The notes beneath the pieces were generated by a model. It saw nothing but the letters and a program-made list of their open reading frames with translations. It was not told the origin of the DNA and did no database searches. A DNA stretch of 64,000 nt from Nocardia takedensis NBRC 100417. Lineage in GTDB: Bacteria; Actinomycetota; Actinomycetes; Mycobacteriales; Mycobacteriaceae. A program made the translations under genes and the position numbers. Each line of letters starts with the position of its first letter. Position 1 is the stretch's first letter. Positions 50,947 through 60,052 of the stretch are shown here, piece by piece. The stretch lies in NCBI RefSeq assembly GCF_000308695.1, contig NZ_BAGG01000046.1:19216-83215 (forward strand), given 5' to 3'.

Positions 50947-52413
50947 TCAGCCCGCGGTCGCGACGAGTTTGGACTCCAGGTACTCCTCGAAGCCCGCCAC
51001 CCCCATCTCGCGGCCGATCCCGGACTGCTTGTAGCCGCCGAAGGGGGCGTCGGCCGAGTACCAGATGCCGCCGTTGACGCTCAGCGTCCCGGTGCGGATG
51101 CCCGCGGTGACGTGGGCGATGCGGCCGGGATCGGTGCCCCAGATCGCGCCGGACAGCCCGTAGGGGGAGTCGTTGGCCAGGCGGATGGCGTCGTCGTCGC
51201 CGTCGTGCGGGATGACCACCAGGACGGGGCCGAAGATCTCCTCGCGGGCCACGGTGGCGTCGTTGCCGAGGTCGGCGATCAGGGTGGGCTCGATGAAATA
51301 GCCGCGATCCAGGTCGGCGGGCCTGCCGCCGCCCGCGACGATGCGTCCGCCCTCGGCGCGGGCCAGGTCGAGGTAGTGCTCGACGCGGGCGCGCTGGCGT
51401 TCGGAGATCAGCGGGCCGCAGATGGTGCCCGAGGAGGTCGGGTCGCCCGGCCGGATGGAGCCCATGGTCTTGGCGGCGGCGGCCACGGCCTCGTCGTAGT
51501 GCGCGCGCGGCACCAGCAGGCGGGTGGTCAGCGCGCAGCCCTGGCCCGCGTGCACGCAGACCGAGAAGGCCGCGTAGTTGGCGGCGGCGACCACGTCGGC
51601 GTCGTCGAGGATGACGAAGGCCGATTTGCCGCCGAGTTCGAGGAAGGTCTTCTTCAGGGTGGCGGCGGCGTTGGTCATCACCGCGCGTCCGGTGGCGGTG
51701 GACCCGGTGAAGCTGATCATGTCCACGCGCGGGTCGGAGGTGAGTTGCGCGCCGAGGCCGTGATCGGCGGAGGTGACGATGTTGACCACGCCGGCCGGGA
51801 TGTCGGTGTGTTCGGCGATGACCGCGCCGACCGCGGCCGCGCACCACGGGGTGTCGGGGGCGGGTTTGAGCACGATGGTGTTGCCCGCCGCCAGCGCCGG
51901 ACCGAGTTTGGCGAAGTTGATCTGGTGCGGGAAGTTCCACGGGGTGATCGCGCCGATGACGCCGACGGCCTCGCGGCGCAGCACCCGCGCGCTCGGGATG
52001 CCCATCGGCTTCGCGGTGCCGAGATCGGTTTCCCAGGAGTAGGTCTCGGCCAGGTTCGCGGCGAATTCGAGGTCGTCCACGGGGCCCTGGAACTGCGGGC
52101 CGTGGGTGAGCATGACCGGCGCGCCGACTTCGGCCACGGTGATCTCGCGCAGTTCCTCGGCGTGTTCGGTGAGCGCGGTGCGCAACTGGCGCAGGCAGTG
52201 CGCGCGCAGCGCGTGGTCGCGGGACCAGTCGGTGTCGTCGAAGGCGGTGCGCGCCGCGCCGATGGCGGCGTCGAGGTCGGCGGTGTCGGCGTCGGCGGCC
52301 TGGCCGAGGGTCTCCTCGGTCGCCGGATTCACCGTCGCGAACACCCCGCCGCGGCCGGGACGCAGGTCGCCGCCGATCAGCAGCGGCGCACCGTCGGCAT
52401 CAAGAAGACTCAT
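50947..52413 (-). CDS. NAD(P)-dependent aldehyde dehydrogenase
   Basis: 488 residues. The glutamate motif LELGGKSAF (about residue 253) and catalytic cysteine in HAGQGCALTTR (about 289) are intact, with the NPATEE N-terminal and TPWNFPHQI (about 153) cofactor regions. It oxidises an aldehyde to an acid, the natural sink for an alcohol or aldehyde made by the P450s and dehydrogenases of the cluster. ATG 52413; a promoter TTGCAC-18-TATATT (52477-52448, minus) lies upstream and an operator half-pair (52429-52438) just beyond its start point. Confidence 0.92.
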   Translation of the reverse strand: MSLLDADGAPLLIGGDLRPGRGGVFATVNPATEETLGQAADADTADLDAAIGAARTAFDDTDWSRDHALRAHCLRQLRTALTEHAEELREITVAEVGAPVMLTHGPQFQGPVDDLEFAANLAETYSWETDLGTAKPMGIPSARVLRREAVGVIGAITPWNFPHQINFAKLGPALAAGNTIVLKPAPDTPWCAAAVGAVIAEHTDIPAGVVNIVTSADHGLGAQLTSDPRVDMISFTGSTATGRAVMTNAAATLKKTFLELGGKSAFVILDDADVVAAANYAAFSVCVHAGQGCALTTRLLVPRAHYDEAVAAAAKTMGSIRPGDPTSSGTICGPLISERQRARVEHYLDLARAEGGRIVAGGGRPADLDRGYFIEPTLIADLGNDATVAREEIFGPVLVVIPHDGDDDAIRLANDSPYGLSGAIWGTDPGRIAHVTAGIRTGTLSVNGGIWYSADAPFGGYKQSGIGREMGVAGFEEYLESKLVATAG

Positions 52414-52428
52414 GGACTACTCCCACAG

Positions 52429-52438
52429 TGTCTGGACA
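52429..52438 (-). promoter_or_regulatory. Operator-like TGTCTGGACA in the aldehyde dehydrogenase leader
   Basis: TGTC-TG-GACA matches the right half of operator site 3 (61796-61805) and lies just downstream of the predicted -10 box of the aldehyde dehydrogenase. Confidence 0.45.
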
Positions 52439-52447
52439 GGTGTACGG

Positions 52448-52477
52448 AATATAGTCTGGAAACTTGGACCCGTGCAA
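52448..52477 (-). promoter_or_regulatory. Promoter of the aldehyde dehydrogenase gene
   Basis: On the minus strand TTGCAC (52477-52472), 18-bp spacer, TATATT (52453-52448). Both hexamers are close to the sigma-70 type consensus. Confidence 0.6.
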
Positions 52478-52524
52478 GAACATGTTCTCGTTCGGCGTTG
52501 TACCGGACGTGCGTCGGTGGTACC

Positions 52525-52542
52525 GTCCAGACACATGTCCAG
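52525..52542 (-). promoter_or_regulatory. Operator site 2, upstream of the P450 operon
   Basis: Reads CTGGACATGTGTCTGGAC on the minus strand; its 16-bp core is identical to site 1. It lies 73 bp before the P450 start. Confidence 0.65.
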
Positions 52543-52614
52543 CTACGTGTCTCTCGAATCTGCCCCCGGGGCGTCCACGGGAGGGAACGTGTTATCGAAA
52601 TCGGGGTGTGCGCG

Positions 52615-53820
52615 ATGACAGCCGCTTCTCTGGAGCCGTTGACGTTCGACCCGTACGACTACCTCTTCCACGAGGATCCGTACCCGACCTACCAGCGCCT
52701 GCGCACCGAAGCGCCGCTCTACCACAACCCGCACCTCGACTTCTACGCGCTCTCCCGGCACGCCGACGTCACCGCGGCCTTCCGCGACAGCACGCGGTTG
52801 TCCAGCGCCAACGGCGTCTCCCTCGACCCCGCCGCCTGGGGACCGCACGCGCACAAGACGATGTCGTTCCTGGCGATGGACGACCCGCGGCACATGCGGA
52901 TGCGCAAACTGGTGTTCAAGGGGTTCACCCCGCGCCGGGTCGCCGAGATGGAGGACCGCATCCGCGAACTGACCTTCGAATACCTCGAACCCGCGCTCGA
53001 GCGCGGCGAGTTCGACTGGATCGAGGACTTCGCGGGCAAACTCCCGATGGACGTCATCTCCGAACTCATGGGCGTCCCCGTCCCCGACCGCGCCGAGATC
53101 CGCCGCCTCGCGGACCTCGTCGTGCACCGCGAAGACGGGGTGCTCGACGTCCCCGACGCCGCCGTGCACGCCTCGCTGTCGCTGATCGGCTACTACGCCG
53201 AGATGGTGACCGCGCGCCGCGCGAACCCGACCGAGGACCTGACCTCGGCCCTGCTCGACGCCGAGATCGACGGTGACACCCTCACCGACGAGGAGATCAT
53301 CGGGTTCATGTTCCTGATGGTCGTCGCGGGCAACGAGACCACCACCAAACTGCTCGGCAACGCGCTGTACTGGGCGGCGAAGAACCCGGACGAGTACGCC
53401 AAGGTCGCGGGCGACCTCGACCTGGTCCCGAACTGGGTCGAGGAGACCCTGCGCTACGACACCTCGAGCCAGATGGTCGCCCGCTCGTCCACCGTCGACA
53501 TCCCGTACCACGGCGGGGTGATCCCGGCGAACTCCAAGGTGCTGCTGCTGATCGGCTCGGCCAACCGCGATCCCGAGGCGTTCGTCGACGGCGACACCTA
53601 CCGCATCGACCGCACCGACACCAGCGCGCTGGCCAGTTTCGGCGCGGGCGTGCACTTCTGCCTCGGCGCGCACCTGGCCCGCCTCGAATCCGTCGTGGCG
53701 CTGAGGGAATTCGCCACCCGGGTGAAGTCCTACACGGTGCGCGAGGCCGGAATCGAGCGCGTGCACTCCAGCAACGTCCGCGGCTTCGCCGCGCTGCCAC
53801 TCGCGGTGGAGGTCCGCTGA
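52615..53820 (+). CDS. Cytochrome P450, CYP123-like
   Basis: 401-residue soluble bacterial P450. I-helix oxygen-binding motif AGNETT (238-243), ExxR E277-R280 (ETLR), and heme ligand C349 in FGAGVHFCLGAH. The overall sequence resembles CYP123-family enzymes, which in mycobacteria sit beside an SDR and a ferredoxin, as here. Substrate unknown. ATG 52615; the ribosome binding site is weak and GTG 52606 is possible. Its stop overlaps the next gene, and the following six genes are all tightly coupled. Confidence 0.92.
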   Translation: MTAASLEPLTFDPYDYLFHEDPYPTYQRLRTEAPLYHNPHLDFYALSRHADVTAAFRDSTRLSSANGVSLDPAAWGPHAHKTMSFLAMDDPRHMRMRKLVFKGFTPRRVAEMEDRIRELTFEYLEPALERGEFDWIEDFAGKLPMDVISELMGVPVPDRAEIRRLADLVVHREDGVLDVPDAAVHASLSLIGYYAEMVTARRANPTEDLTSALLDAEIDGDTLTDEEIIGFMFLMVVAGNETTTKLLGNALYWAAKNPDEYAKVAGDLDLVPNWVEETLRYDTSSQMVARSSTVDIPYHGGVIPANSKVLLLIGSANRDPEAFVDGDTYRIDRTDTSALASFGAGVHFCLGAHLARLESVVALREFATRVKSYTVREAGIERVHSSNVRGFAALPLAVEVR

Positions 53821-54659
53821 TGCCACGCTTCGAACCCAATCCCGCGCGCCGCCCGGTCATCGTCGCGGGCGCCTCCTCCGGCATCGGCGAGGCCACCGCC
53901 GAAGCCCTTGCCGCACTGGGGCATCCGGTGGCCCTCGGGGCGCGCCGGGTCGAGAAGTGCGCCGAGATCGCCGAGCGCATCCGCGCCGCGGGCGGCGAGG
54001 CGTTCCCGTACCGGCTCGACGTCACCGACACCGACTCGGTGGACGAATTCGTCCGCGCCGCCGAGGCCGCGCACGGCCCCACCGAGATCCTGGTCTCCGG
54101 CGCGGGCGACATCGAGTTCGCGCTGCTCGACGAGATGTCGCCCGAGCAGTTCCTGCTCCAGGTGCAGGTGCACCTGGTCGGCGCGCACCGCATGACCCAC
54201 CGGGTGCTCGCGGGGATGCGCGAGCGGCAGCGCGGCGACGTGGTGCTGATCAGCTCGGACTGCGCGCCCACCCCGCGCCCGCGCAGCGGCGCCTACAGCG
54301 CCTCCAAGGCGGCCGTCGAGGCGATGGGGCTGCAACTGCGGATGGAGTTGGAGGGCAGCGGAATCCGCGCCTCGCTGGTCCGTCCCGGCCCCACCCAGAC
54401 CGGTATGGGCATGACCGCCAGTGCCGAGACCGTCGGACCGCTCATCGAGGACTGGGCGCGTTGGGGTTTCGCCCGCCACTCCTATCTGCTGCGCGCGAGC
54501 GACATGGCCGCCGCGGTGGTCGCGGTGGTCACCGCGCCGCGCGGTGTGCACATGGCCTTGGTCGAGGTCCAGCCCGAAGCGCCGCTCACACCCCGTCCCG
54601 AGCCCGCCGCGCCCGCGCGGGAACGCGCGCAGTCGGTGGAGGCGGGAGCCGGATCATGA
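53820..54659 (+). CDS. Short-chain dehydrogenase/reductase
   Basis: 279 residues. Cofactor motif GASSGIG at 17-23, active-site serines in LISSDCAP (about 142) and catalytic pair YSASK (about 160). An Arg-containing beta-2 turn (GARRVEKC) favours NADP(H). The start overlaps the P450 stop by one base (TGATG) and the end overlaps the ferredoxin gene by 4 bp. It could oxidise the alcohol formed by the P450. The SDR next to a CYP123-like P450 and a ferredoxin matches the mycobacterial arrangement. Confidence 0.91.
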   Translation: MPRFEPNPARRPVIVAGASSGIGEATAEALAALGHPVALGARRVEKCAEIAERIRAAGGEAFPYRLDVTDTDSVDEFVRAAEAAHGPTEILVSGAGDIEFALLDEMSPEQFLLQVQVHLVGAHRMTHRVLAGMRERQRGDVVLISSDCAPTPRPRSGAYSASKAAVEAMGLQLRMELEGSGIRASLVRPGPTQTGMGMTASAETVGPLIEDWARWGFARHSYLLRASDMAAAVVAVVTAPRGVHMALVEVQPEAPLTPRPEPAAPARERAQSVEAGAGS

Positions 54660-54883
54660 GGATCTCCCTCGACGCCGATCTGTGCCAGGGGCACGCGGTC
54701 TGCCAGGCCGAGGCCCCGTCCGTCTTCGCGGTGCCCAAACGCGGCCACGTCGAGATCCTCGACCCCACCCCCGGCGCGGACCTGCGCGAACCCGTGGAGA
54801 ACGCGGTGCGCTACTGCCCCACCCAAGCTCTGCTGCTCGTCGAGGACGACGAGCACGTTCCGTCCCCGAAAGGTACCGACTGA
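54656..54883 (+). CDS. [3Fe-4S] ferredoxin, P450 redox partner
   Basis: 75 residues. Three cluster cysteines C10, C16 and C54 in the DLCQGHAVC and RYCPTQAL segments; the fourth position of a [4Fe-4S] site is replaced by the GH pair, the pattern of [3Fe-4S] ferredoxins serving bacterial P450s. It should pass electrons from a ferredoxin reductase (the FprB-like protein at 60.1-61.7 kb is the obvious local candidate) to the P450s. ATG overlaps the SDR stop. Confidence 0.92.
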   Translation: MRISLDADLCQGHAVCQAEAPSVFAVPKRGHVEILDPTPGADLREPVENAVRYCPTQALLLVEDDEHVPSPKGTD

Positions 54884-55431
54884 TGCCCGATTTCGACCGC
54901 GCCGAACTCGACGAGATGGTCCGGCGCTGGGTGCTGGAGAATCAGCGCTGCGAGGAGAAAGGCGACTGGAAGCCGCTGGCCGAGCTCTACACCGAGGACG
55001 CCACCTACGGCTGGAACTACGGTCCGACCCAGGAATTCATGGCCGTGGGCCGCGAGGAGATCCGCGATATCGCCCTCGGCCAGGAAATGGAGGGCCTCGA
55101 GGGCTGGACCTACCCGTACCAGGAGTTCGTCGTCGACGAGCGCAGCGGCAACGTCATCGGCCTGTGGAAGCAGGTCGCCGACGCCAAGCGCCCCGACGGC
55201 CGCCACTACACCGTCGACGGCATCGGCGGCAGCTGGTTCCGCTACGGCGGGAACTTCCAGTGGTCCTGGCAGCGTGACTTCTTCGACTTCGGCAACGTCT
55301 CCGCGCTGTTCCTGGAGATGATCACCGCCAACGCGCTGACCCCGGGCATGATGGCGCGCATCGAGCGCTCCGGCAAGGGCCCGCTGCCCGGTTGGTACAA
55401 GATCGGCGAAGCACCCGCCGTGCTGTGGTGA
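54883..55431 (+). CDS. NTF2-like (SnoaL/ketosteroid-isomerase fold) protein
   Basis: 182 residues. The opening helix (RRWVLENQRCEEKGDWKPLAELYTEDATYGW, split over about residues 11-42) followed by curved strands fits the SnoaL/NTF2 cone fold. The fold includes ketosteroid isomerases and polyketide cyclases, and close relatives occur in P450 clusters. No catalytic Asp/Tyr pair could be assigned with certainty. It overlaps the ferredoxin stop by one base (TGATG), and its stop overlaps the next gene by 4 bp. Confidence 0.8.
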   Translation: MPDFDRAELDEMVRRWVLENQRCEEKGDWKPLAELYTEDATYGWNYGPTQEFMAVGREEIRDIALGQEMEGLEGWTYPYQEFVVDERSGNVIGLWKQVADAKRPDGRHYTVDGIGGSWFRYGGNFQWSWQRDFFDFGNVSALFLEMITANALTPGMMARIERSGKGPLPGWYKIGEAPAVLW

Positions 55432-56702
55432 GACCAGTGACAACTCCCGGCGGGACACCGCAGCACAGTCGCTTCGCGGACTTCGACAGGGACGAACTCG
55501 CCGTGCTCGTCCCCGAACTCCTGCTGTGCGGTCACCTGATCGACCGCTCCGGCATGGCCTATTCCATCGCCGCCTTCGGGCGCGAGGGGATGGCCGAGGT
55601 CGCCATCGAGGAATGGCAGCTCGCCAGTCCGGTCTACACCCGGCGGATGCAGCGCGCGCTCGGGTTCACCGGCGACAGCGTGGAGACCATCTTCAAGGGG
55701 CTGCAACTCGACATCGGCGCGCCGCCGCAGTTCATGGACTTCCGCTTCCGGGTGGACGACCGCGACCACGGCGAGTTCTGGCTCGACCACTGCGGCGCGC
55801 TGGCCGACGTGGAACCGATGGGCGAGGAGTTCGTGGTCTCGATGTGCCACGACATCGAGGACCCCACCTTCGACGCCACCGCGCTGGCCACCAATCCGCA
55901 CGCGCAGGTCCGGCCGATCCACCGTCCGCCGCGCAAGCCCGCCGACCGGGTGCCGGTGTGCGCGTGGACGGTCGTCATCGACCCCTCGCACGTGCCGCCG
56001 CCGGTGCCGGTCAACGCGCCGCTGGTCGCGGACTCGGCGGCCGCGCACCTCGCGCTGCCCGAGGTCGATCCGGCCGAGGCCGGGATGGGCGACTACGCGG
56101 GCCCGCTGCTCAGCGACCTGCGTTTCCCCGATTTCTCGCGCTCGGCGCTGCTGCGGATGGCCGAGGAGGTCTGCCTGCAACAGCATCTGCTGACGCTGGG
56201 GTTCATGGTGGCGGTGCGCGCCCGCACCGACGAGGAGGCCGCGCTGGGGATCGGCCGCAAGCAGTTCACCGGCATCGCCGGCCTGACCTCCGAACGCCTG
56301 CGCGCGTGCCTGGGTCTCGGCGACGATCCGCTGTCGCTGGCGAAGGTGCTCAGCGTGCATCCGGCGCTGAACCCGGTGTCCTACACCGGGATCGAGCTCA
56401 CCCTCACCGAGGACACCGTGCTGCTGCGGTTGCCCGCCGACAGTCCGGCCCAGCGGGACCGGGCGTGGCCGTCGATGGTGACCCCCGAGTACCTGGCCCC
56501 GATCGAGGCGATGGTGCGCGGGGTGAACCCGCGCTTCACCGCCGAGGTGCTGACCTCCGACGAGGACGGCTTCACCCTGGAGATCGTGTTGGGCGCGCAG
56601 GCGCACAAGGAAGCCTCGGAGGTGGCGATCACCCGGTTCAGCACCGGCGCCGACTTCGCCTTCGCCGATCGCGGCATCCCGCTGCCGCTCACGGTGGTGT
56701 GA
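55428..56702 (+). CDS. Conserved protein of unknown function in the P450 operon
   Basis: 424 residues, not assigned to a family. No signal peptide or membrane segment. Notable stretches are DFRFRVDDRDHGEFWLDHCG followed by MCHDIEDPTFDATAL (about residues 101-150), rich in His, Asp, Glu and Cys and so a possible metal site, a proline-rich hinge near 175-200, and ARTDEEAALGIGRKQFTG in the second half. It is locked into the operon by a GTGA overlap on each side, so a role in the same pathway is likely. Confidence 0.75.
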   Translation: MRPVTTPGGTPQHSRFADFDRDELAVLVPELLLCGHLIDRSGMAYSIAAFGREGMAEVAIEEWQLASPVYTRRMQRALGFTGDSVETIFKGLQLDIGAPPQFMDFRFRVDDRDHGEFWLDHCGALADVEPMGEEFVVSMCHDIEDPTFDATALATNPHAQVRPIHRPPRKPADRVPVCAWTVVIDPSHVPPPVPVNAPLVADSAAAHLALPEVDPAEAGMGDYAGPLLSDLRFPDFSRSALLRMAEEVCLQQHLLTLGFMVAVRARTDEEAALGIGRKQFTGIAGLTSERLRACLGLGDDPLSLAKVLSVHPALNPVSYTGIELTLTEDTVLLRLPADSPAQRDRAWPSMVTPEYLAPIEAMVRGVNPRFTAEVLTSDEDGFTLEIVLGAQAHKEASEVAITRFSTGADFAFADRGIPLPLTVV

Positions 56703-57814
56703 GCGGCGTGGCACGCGTCATCCAATGGGCGACGGGCGGTCTCGGGCAGGCGGCCATCGGGGCGATCCTGAATCACCCCGATCTGGAACTGGTCGGCGCG
56801 TGGGTGCACAGCGCCGCCAAGGACGGTCGCGACCTCGGTGAGCTGATCGGCCGCGAGCCGATCGGCGTGCGCGCGAGCAGCGATGTCGAGCAAGTCCTGG
56901 CGCTGGAGGCCGACTGCGTGCTCTACAGCCCGCTGCTGGCCGACACCGAGATCCTGCGCGCCATCCTGGCCTCGGGCAAGAACGTGGTGACCCCGCTGGG
57001 CTGGTTCTATCCGCGCGCCGCCGAACGGGAACGCTACGACGAGGTGTGCCACCGGGCGGGAGTCACCCTGCACGGCACCGGAATCCACCCCGGCGGCATT
57101 ACCGAGCGGTTGCCGCTGGTGATCTCGGCGCTGTCGGGATCGGTGACGGCGGTGCGCGCCGAGGAGTTCTCCGACATCCGCACCTACGCCGCCCCCGAGG
57201 TGGTGCGCGACTGGATGCTGTTCGGGGCCACCCCCGAACAAGCCGCGGGCAGCCCGATGGTCGACTTGCTGGCGGGCGGTTACAGCCAGTCGGTGTGGAT
57301 GATCGCCGACGAACTCGGCTTCGACCTCGATCCCGAGTTGACCGTCACCCACGACATCGCCGTGGCGAGCGCCCCGATCGACTCGCCGATCGGGGTCATC
57401 GCGCCCGGCCGCGTGGCCGCCCAGCGCTACCGCTGGCAGGGCACCGTGGACGGCGTGCCGGTGATCACCGCGGCGGTCAACTGGTTCATGGGCGAGCGCG
57501 ACCTCGACCCGGCGTGGACCTTCGGCCCGGCGGGCCAGCGCTACGAGATCGAGATCACCGGCGATCCCGGCGCGACGGTCACCTTCTCCGGCATGCACGC
57601 CCACAGCGCCGAAGAGGCCGCGGACCGCAACCCGGGGATCGTGGCGACCGCGATGCACTGCGTCAACGCCATCCCGTACGTGGTCGCCGCCGAACCCGGC
57701 GTGCGCACCTATCTCGACCTGCCGCCGGTCGCGGCGCGCGCGGCGACCTCGCTGCACCGCGCCCGGCGCGCACGGACCCCGGCGGGAGCCGGTGACTCGA
57801 AAGGCACGACATGA
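56699..57814 (+). CDS. Dihydrodipicolinate reductase-like NAD(P)-binding protein
   Basis: 371 residues. Rossmann opening [14 protein letters not shown], a DapB-like fold with LYSPLLAD and [12 protein letters not shown], then a large C-terminal domain; GTGIHPGG resembles the DapB substrate-binding region. This subfamily contains NADPH-binding proteins found in lipid and steroid clusters, not lysine synthesis. Substrate unknown. GTG 56699 overlaps the previous stop by 4 bp; GTG 56708 is an alternative. Its stop overlaps the dehydrogenase ATG. Confidence 0.82.
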   Translation: MSGVARVIQWATGGLGQAAIGAILNHPDLELVGAWVHSAAKDGRDLGELIGREPIGVRASSDVEQVLALEADCVLYSPLLADTEILRAILASGKNVVTPLGWFYPRAAERERYDEVCHRAGVTLHGTGIHPGGITERLPLVISALSGSVTAVRAEEFSDIRTYAAPEVVRDWMLFGATPEQAAGSPMVDLLAGGYSQSVWMIADELGFDLDPELTVTHDIAVASAPIDSPIGVIAPGRVAAQRYRWQGTVDGVPVITAAVNWFMGERDLDPAWTFGPAGQRYEIEITGDPGATVTFSGMHAHSAEEAADRNPGIVATAMHCVNAIPYVVAAEPGVRTYLDLPPVAARAATSLHRARRARTPAGAGDSKGTT

Positions 57815-58689
57815 CCTACGAGGTACGGGGCGTCGTCGCGCGCGGCAAAGGCGAACCCGTCTCCGTCGAGACGATCCTCGTCCCCGCGCCGGGGCCGGGG
57901 GAGGCCGTGGTCGACGTCCGGGCGTGCGGGGTCTGCCACACCGACCTGCACTACCGCGAGGGCGGGATCGGGCAGGACTACCCGGCGCTGGGCATCGGCG
58001 CGTTCGCGGAGAAGACCCTCGTCGCCGCGGGACAGTGCACCAAGGTCGATCCGGCCGCGCCGCCGCAGGTGGCGGGTCTGCTCGGCTGCGGCGTGATGGC
58101 CGGTCTCGGCGCGGCGCTCAACACCGGGGGAGTCGGGCGCGGTGACACCGTCGCGGTCATCGGCTGCGGCGGGGTGGGCGCGGCCGCGGTGCTCGGCGCG
58201 TCCCTGGCGGGGGCGGCCCGGATCGTCGCCGTCGACGTGGACCAGCGCAAGCTGACCACGGCCACCGGCTTCGGCGCGACCGACACCGTCCTGGCGGGCG
58301 AGGGCGACGTGGTCGAGCGGATCAAGGACCTGACCGGCGGCTTCGGCGCCGACGTCGTCATCGACGCGGTCGGCCGCCCGGAGACCTACCGGCAGGCGTT
58401 CTACGCCCGCGACCTGGCGGGCACCGTGGTCCTGGTCGGGGTCCCCACCCCGGAGATGTCGCTGGAGATGCCGCTGCTGCACTTCTTCGAACGCGGCGGC
58501 GCGCTGAAATCCTCCTGGTACGGCGACTGCCTGCCGTCCCGGGACTTCCCGATGCTCATCGACCTGTATCTGCAGGGCAGGTTGCCGTTGGACGCCTTCG
58601 TCACCGAGACCATCGCCCTGGACCAGGTCGAGGACGCGTTCGGGCGCATGCACCACGGCGATGTCCTGCGGTCGGTGGTGCTGCTGTGA
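57811..58689 (+). CDS. S-(hydroxymethyl)mycothiol dehydrogenase-like protein with internal deletion
   Basis: 292 residues, against about 361 for MscR. N-terminal [27 protein letters not shown] (catalytic-zinc ligand C42) and the C-terminal Rossmann half ([45 protein letters not shown]) match MscR closely. About 70 residues are missing at residues 58-61 (near 57982): the GHE segment with a zinc ligand and the CxxCxxC...C structural-zinc lobe. The frame is preserved. It is probably unable to bind zinc normally, so either a defunct enzyme or one with a changed role. Confidence 0.75.
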   Translation: MTYEVRGVVARGKGEPVSVETILVPAPGPGEAVVDVRACGVCHTDLHYREGGIGQDYPALGIGAFAEKTLVAAGQCTKVDPAAPPQVAGLLGCGVMAGLGAALNTGGVGRGDTVAVIGCGGVGAAAVLGASLAGAARIVAVDVDQRKLTTATGFGATDTVLAGEGDVVERIKDLTGGFGADVVIDAVGRPETYRQAFYARDLAGTVVLVGVPTPEMSLEMPLLHFFERGGALKSSWYGDCLPSRDFPMLIDLYLQGRLPLDAFVTETIALDQVEDAFGRMHHGDVLRSVVLL

Positions 58690-58741
58690 ACGCCGCACCG
58701 GCCGTACCCGTAATCGGCGCAAATCATTTCAGGAGGTACCC

Positions 58742-59968
58742 ATGACAGCACCGTTGTTGCCCCCGGGTTTCGACTTCACCGATCCCGAACTGTGGGGAAA
58801 CCGCAGGCCGGTCGAGGAATTCGCGCGACTGCGCCAGACCGCGCCGGTGTGGTGGAACGCCCAGTCCGACGAGACCTCCGGCGGATTCCGCGACGGCGGG
58901 TACTGGGTGGTCAGCAAACTGGCCGACATCAAGGAGATCTCGCGCCACCCGGAGCTGTACTCCTCCGAGCGCAAGGGCTCGATCATCCGACTGCCCGGCG
59001 ACATCGATCCCGAACAGATGAACCAGATCGGGGCGCTGCTGGTCAACATGGACCCGCCCAAGCACTCCAAGGTGCGCAGGATCATCTCCAAGGGCTTCAC
59101 GCCGCGCGCGGTCGAGGGGTTGCGCGCGGCACTGGCCGAACGCGCCGCCAAGATCGTGCACGAGGCCAAGCGCGCCGGCGGCGGCGATTTCGTCGAGCAG
59201 GTCGCGGTGGAACTGCCGTTGCAGGCCATCGCCGAACTGCTCGGCGTCCCCCAGGAGGATCGCCGCAAAGTCTTCGACTGGTCCAACCAGATGCTCAACT
59301 ACGACGACCCCGAATACGGCGATCCGGCGGTGGCCTCGGCCGAGGTGCTCGGCTACGCCTGGAACATGGCCGAACAGCGCCGCGCGAACCCGGTCGACGA
59401 CATCGTCTCCGAACTCGTGCAGGCCGATATCGACGGCGAGGGCCTGGCCTCCGACGAATTCGGCTTCTTCGTGATCCTGCTGGCGGTCGCCGGCAACGAG
59501 ACCACCCGCAACGCCATCACCCACGGCATGAAGGCGTTCATCGACAATCCCGAGCAGTGGGAGCTCTACAAGCGGGAGCGTCCGCGCACCGCGCCCGACG
59601 AGATCGTGCGCTGGGCCACGCCGGTCACGGTGTTCCAGCGCACCGCCACCCAGGATCTGGAACTGGGCGGACAGGCGATCAAGGAAGGCGATCGGCTCGG
59701 ATTGTTCTACGGTTCGGCCAATTTCGACGAGGACGGGTTCGCGGAGCCGTTCACCTTCGACATCGACCGCAACCCCAATCCGCACGTCGGATTCGGCGGC
59801 ACCGGAACGCACTACTGCGTGGGGGCCAACCTGGCCCGCCTCGAGATCGACCTGATGTTCAACGCCATCGCCGACGTCATGCCGAACGTGCGGCAGGTCG
59901 CCGAACCGGTGCGCCTGAAGTCGGGGTGGATCAACGGCATCAAGCAGTGGCAGGTCCGCTACGAGTGA
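58742..59968 (+). CDS. Cytochrome P450, CYP125-like
   Basis: 408 residues. N-terminal LPPGFDFTDPELW, I-helix AGNETTRN (250-257), and the heme segment GGTGTHYCVGANLAR with ligand C359 are features of CYP125/CYP142/CYP124, the P450s that hydroxylate the C26 terminal methyl of cholesterol, cholestenone or branched lipids. Similarity to remembered CYP125 runs nearly end to end. Perfect AGGAGGT ribosome binding site at 58731-58737. It follows the dehydrogenase by 52 bp and probably ends the operon. Confidence 0.92.
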   Translation: MTAPLLPPGFDFTDPELWGNRRPVEEFARLRQTAPVWWNAQSDETSGGFRDGGYWVVSKLADIKEISRHPELYSSERKGSIIRLPGDIDPEQMNQIGALLVNMDPPKHSKVRRIISKGFTPRAVEGLRAALAERAAKIVHEAKRAGGGDFVEQVAVELPLQAIAELLGVPQEDRRKVFDWSNQMLNYDDPEYGDPAVASAEVLGYAWNMAEQRRANPVDDIVSELVQADIDGEGLASDEFGFFVILLAVAGNETTRNAITHGMKAFIDNPEQWELYKRERPRTAPDEIVRWATPVTVFQRTATQDLELGGQAIKEGDRLGLFYGSANFDEDGFAEPFTFDIDRNPNPHVGFGGTGTHYCVGANLARLEIDLMFNAIADVMPNVRQVAEPVRLKSGWINGIKQWQVRYE

Positions 59969-59976
59969 GATCGTTC

Positions 59977-60019
59977 GCGCCGGGTCGTCGGTTGCCTCTC
60001 GGAACCGGCGACCCGGCGC
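59977..60019. terminator. Bidirectional hairpin between the P450 and ferredoxin reductase genes
   Basis: GCGCCGGGTCG pairs perfectly with CGACCCGGCGC, extended after a mismatch by CGGTT/AACCG over a 9-nt loop. Lies between the two convergent genes. Confidence 0.65.
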
Positions 60020-60052
60020 GCGTTCGTCCCCGCCTTGTCGGGCGGTGGCGTC

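Noticed and set aside
52586..52593. AACGTGTT, the core of the KstR cholesterol repressor site, just upstream of the P450 gene
   Set aside because: The flanking T and A of the KstR consensus are missing on both sides, and an 8-bp core is expected by chance.
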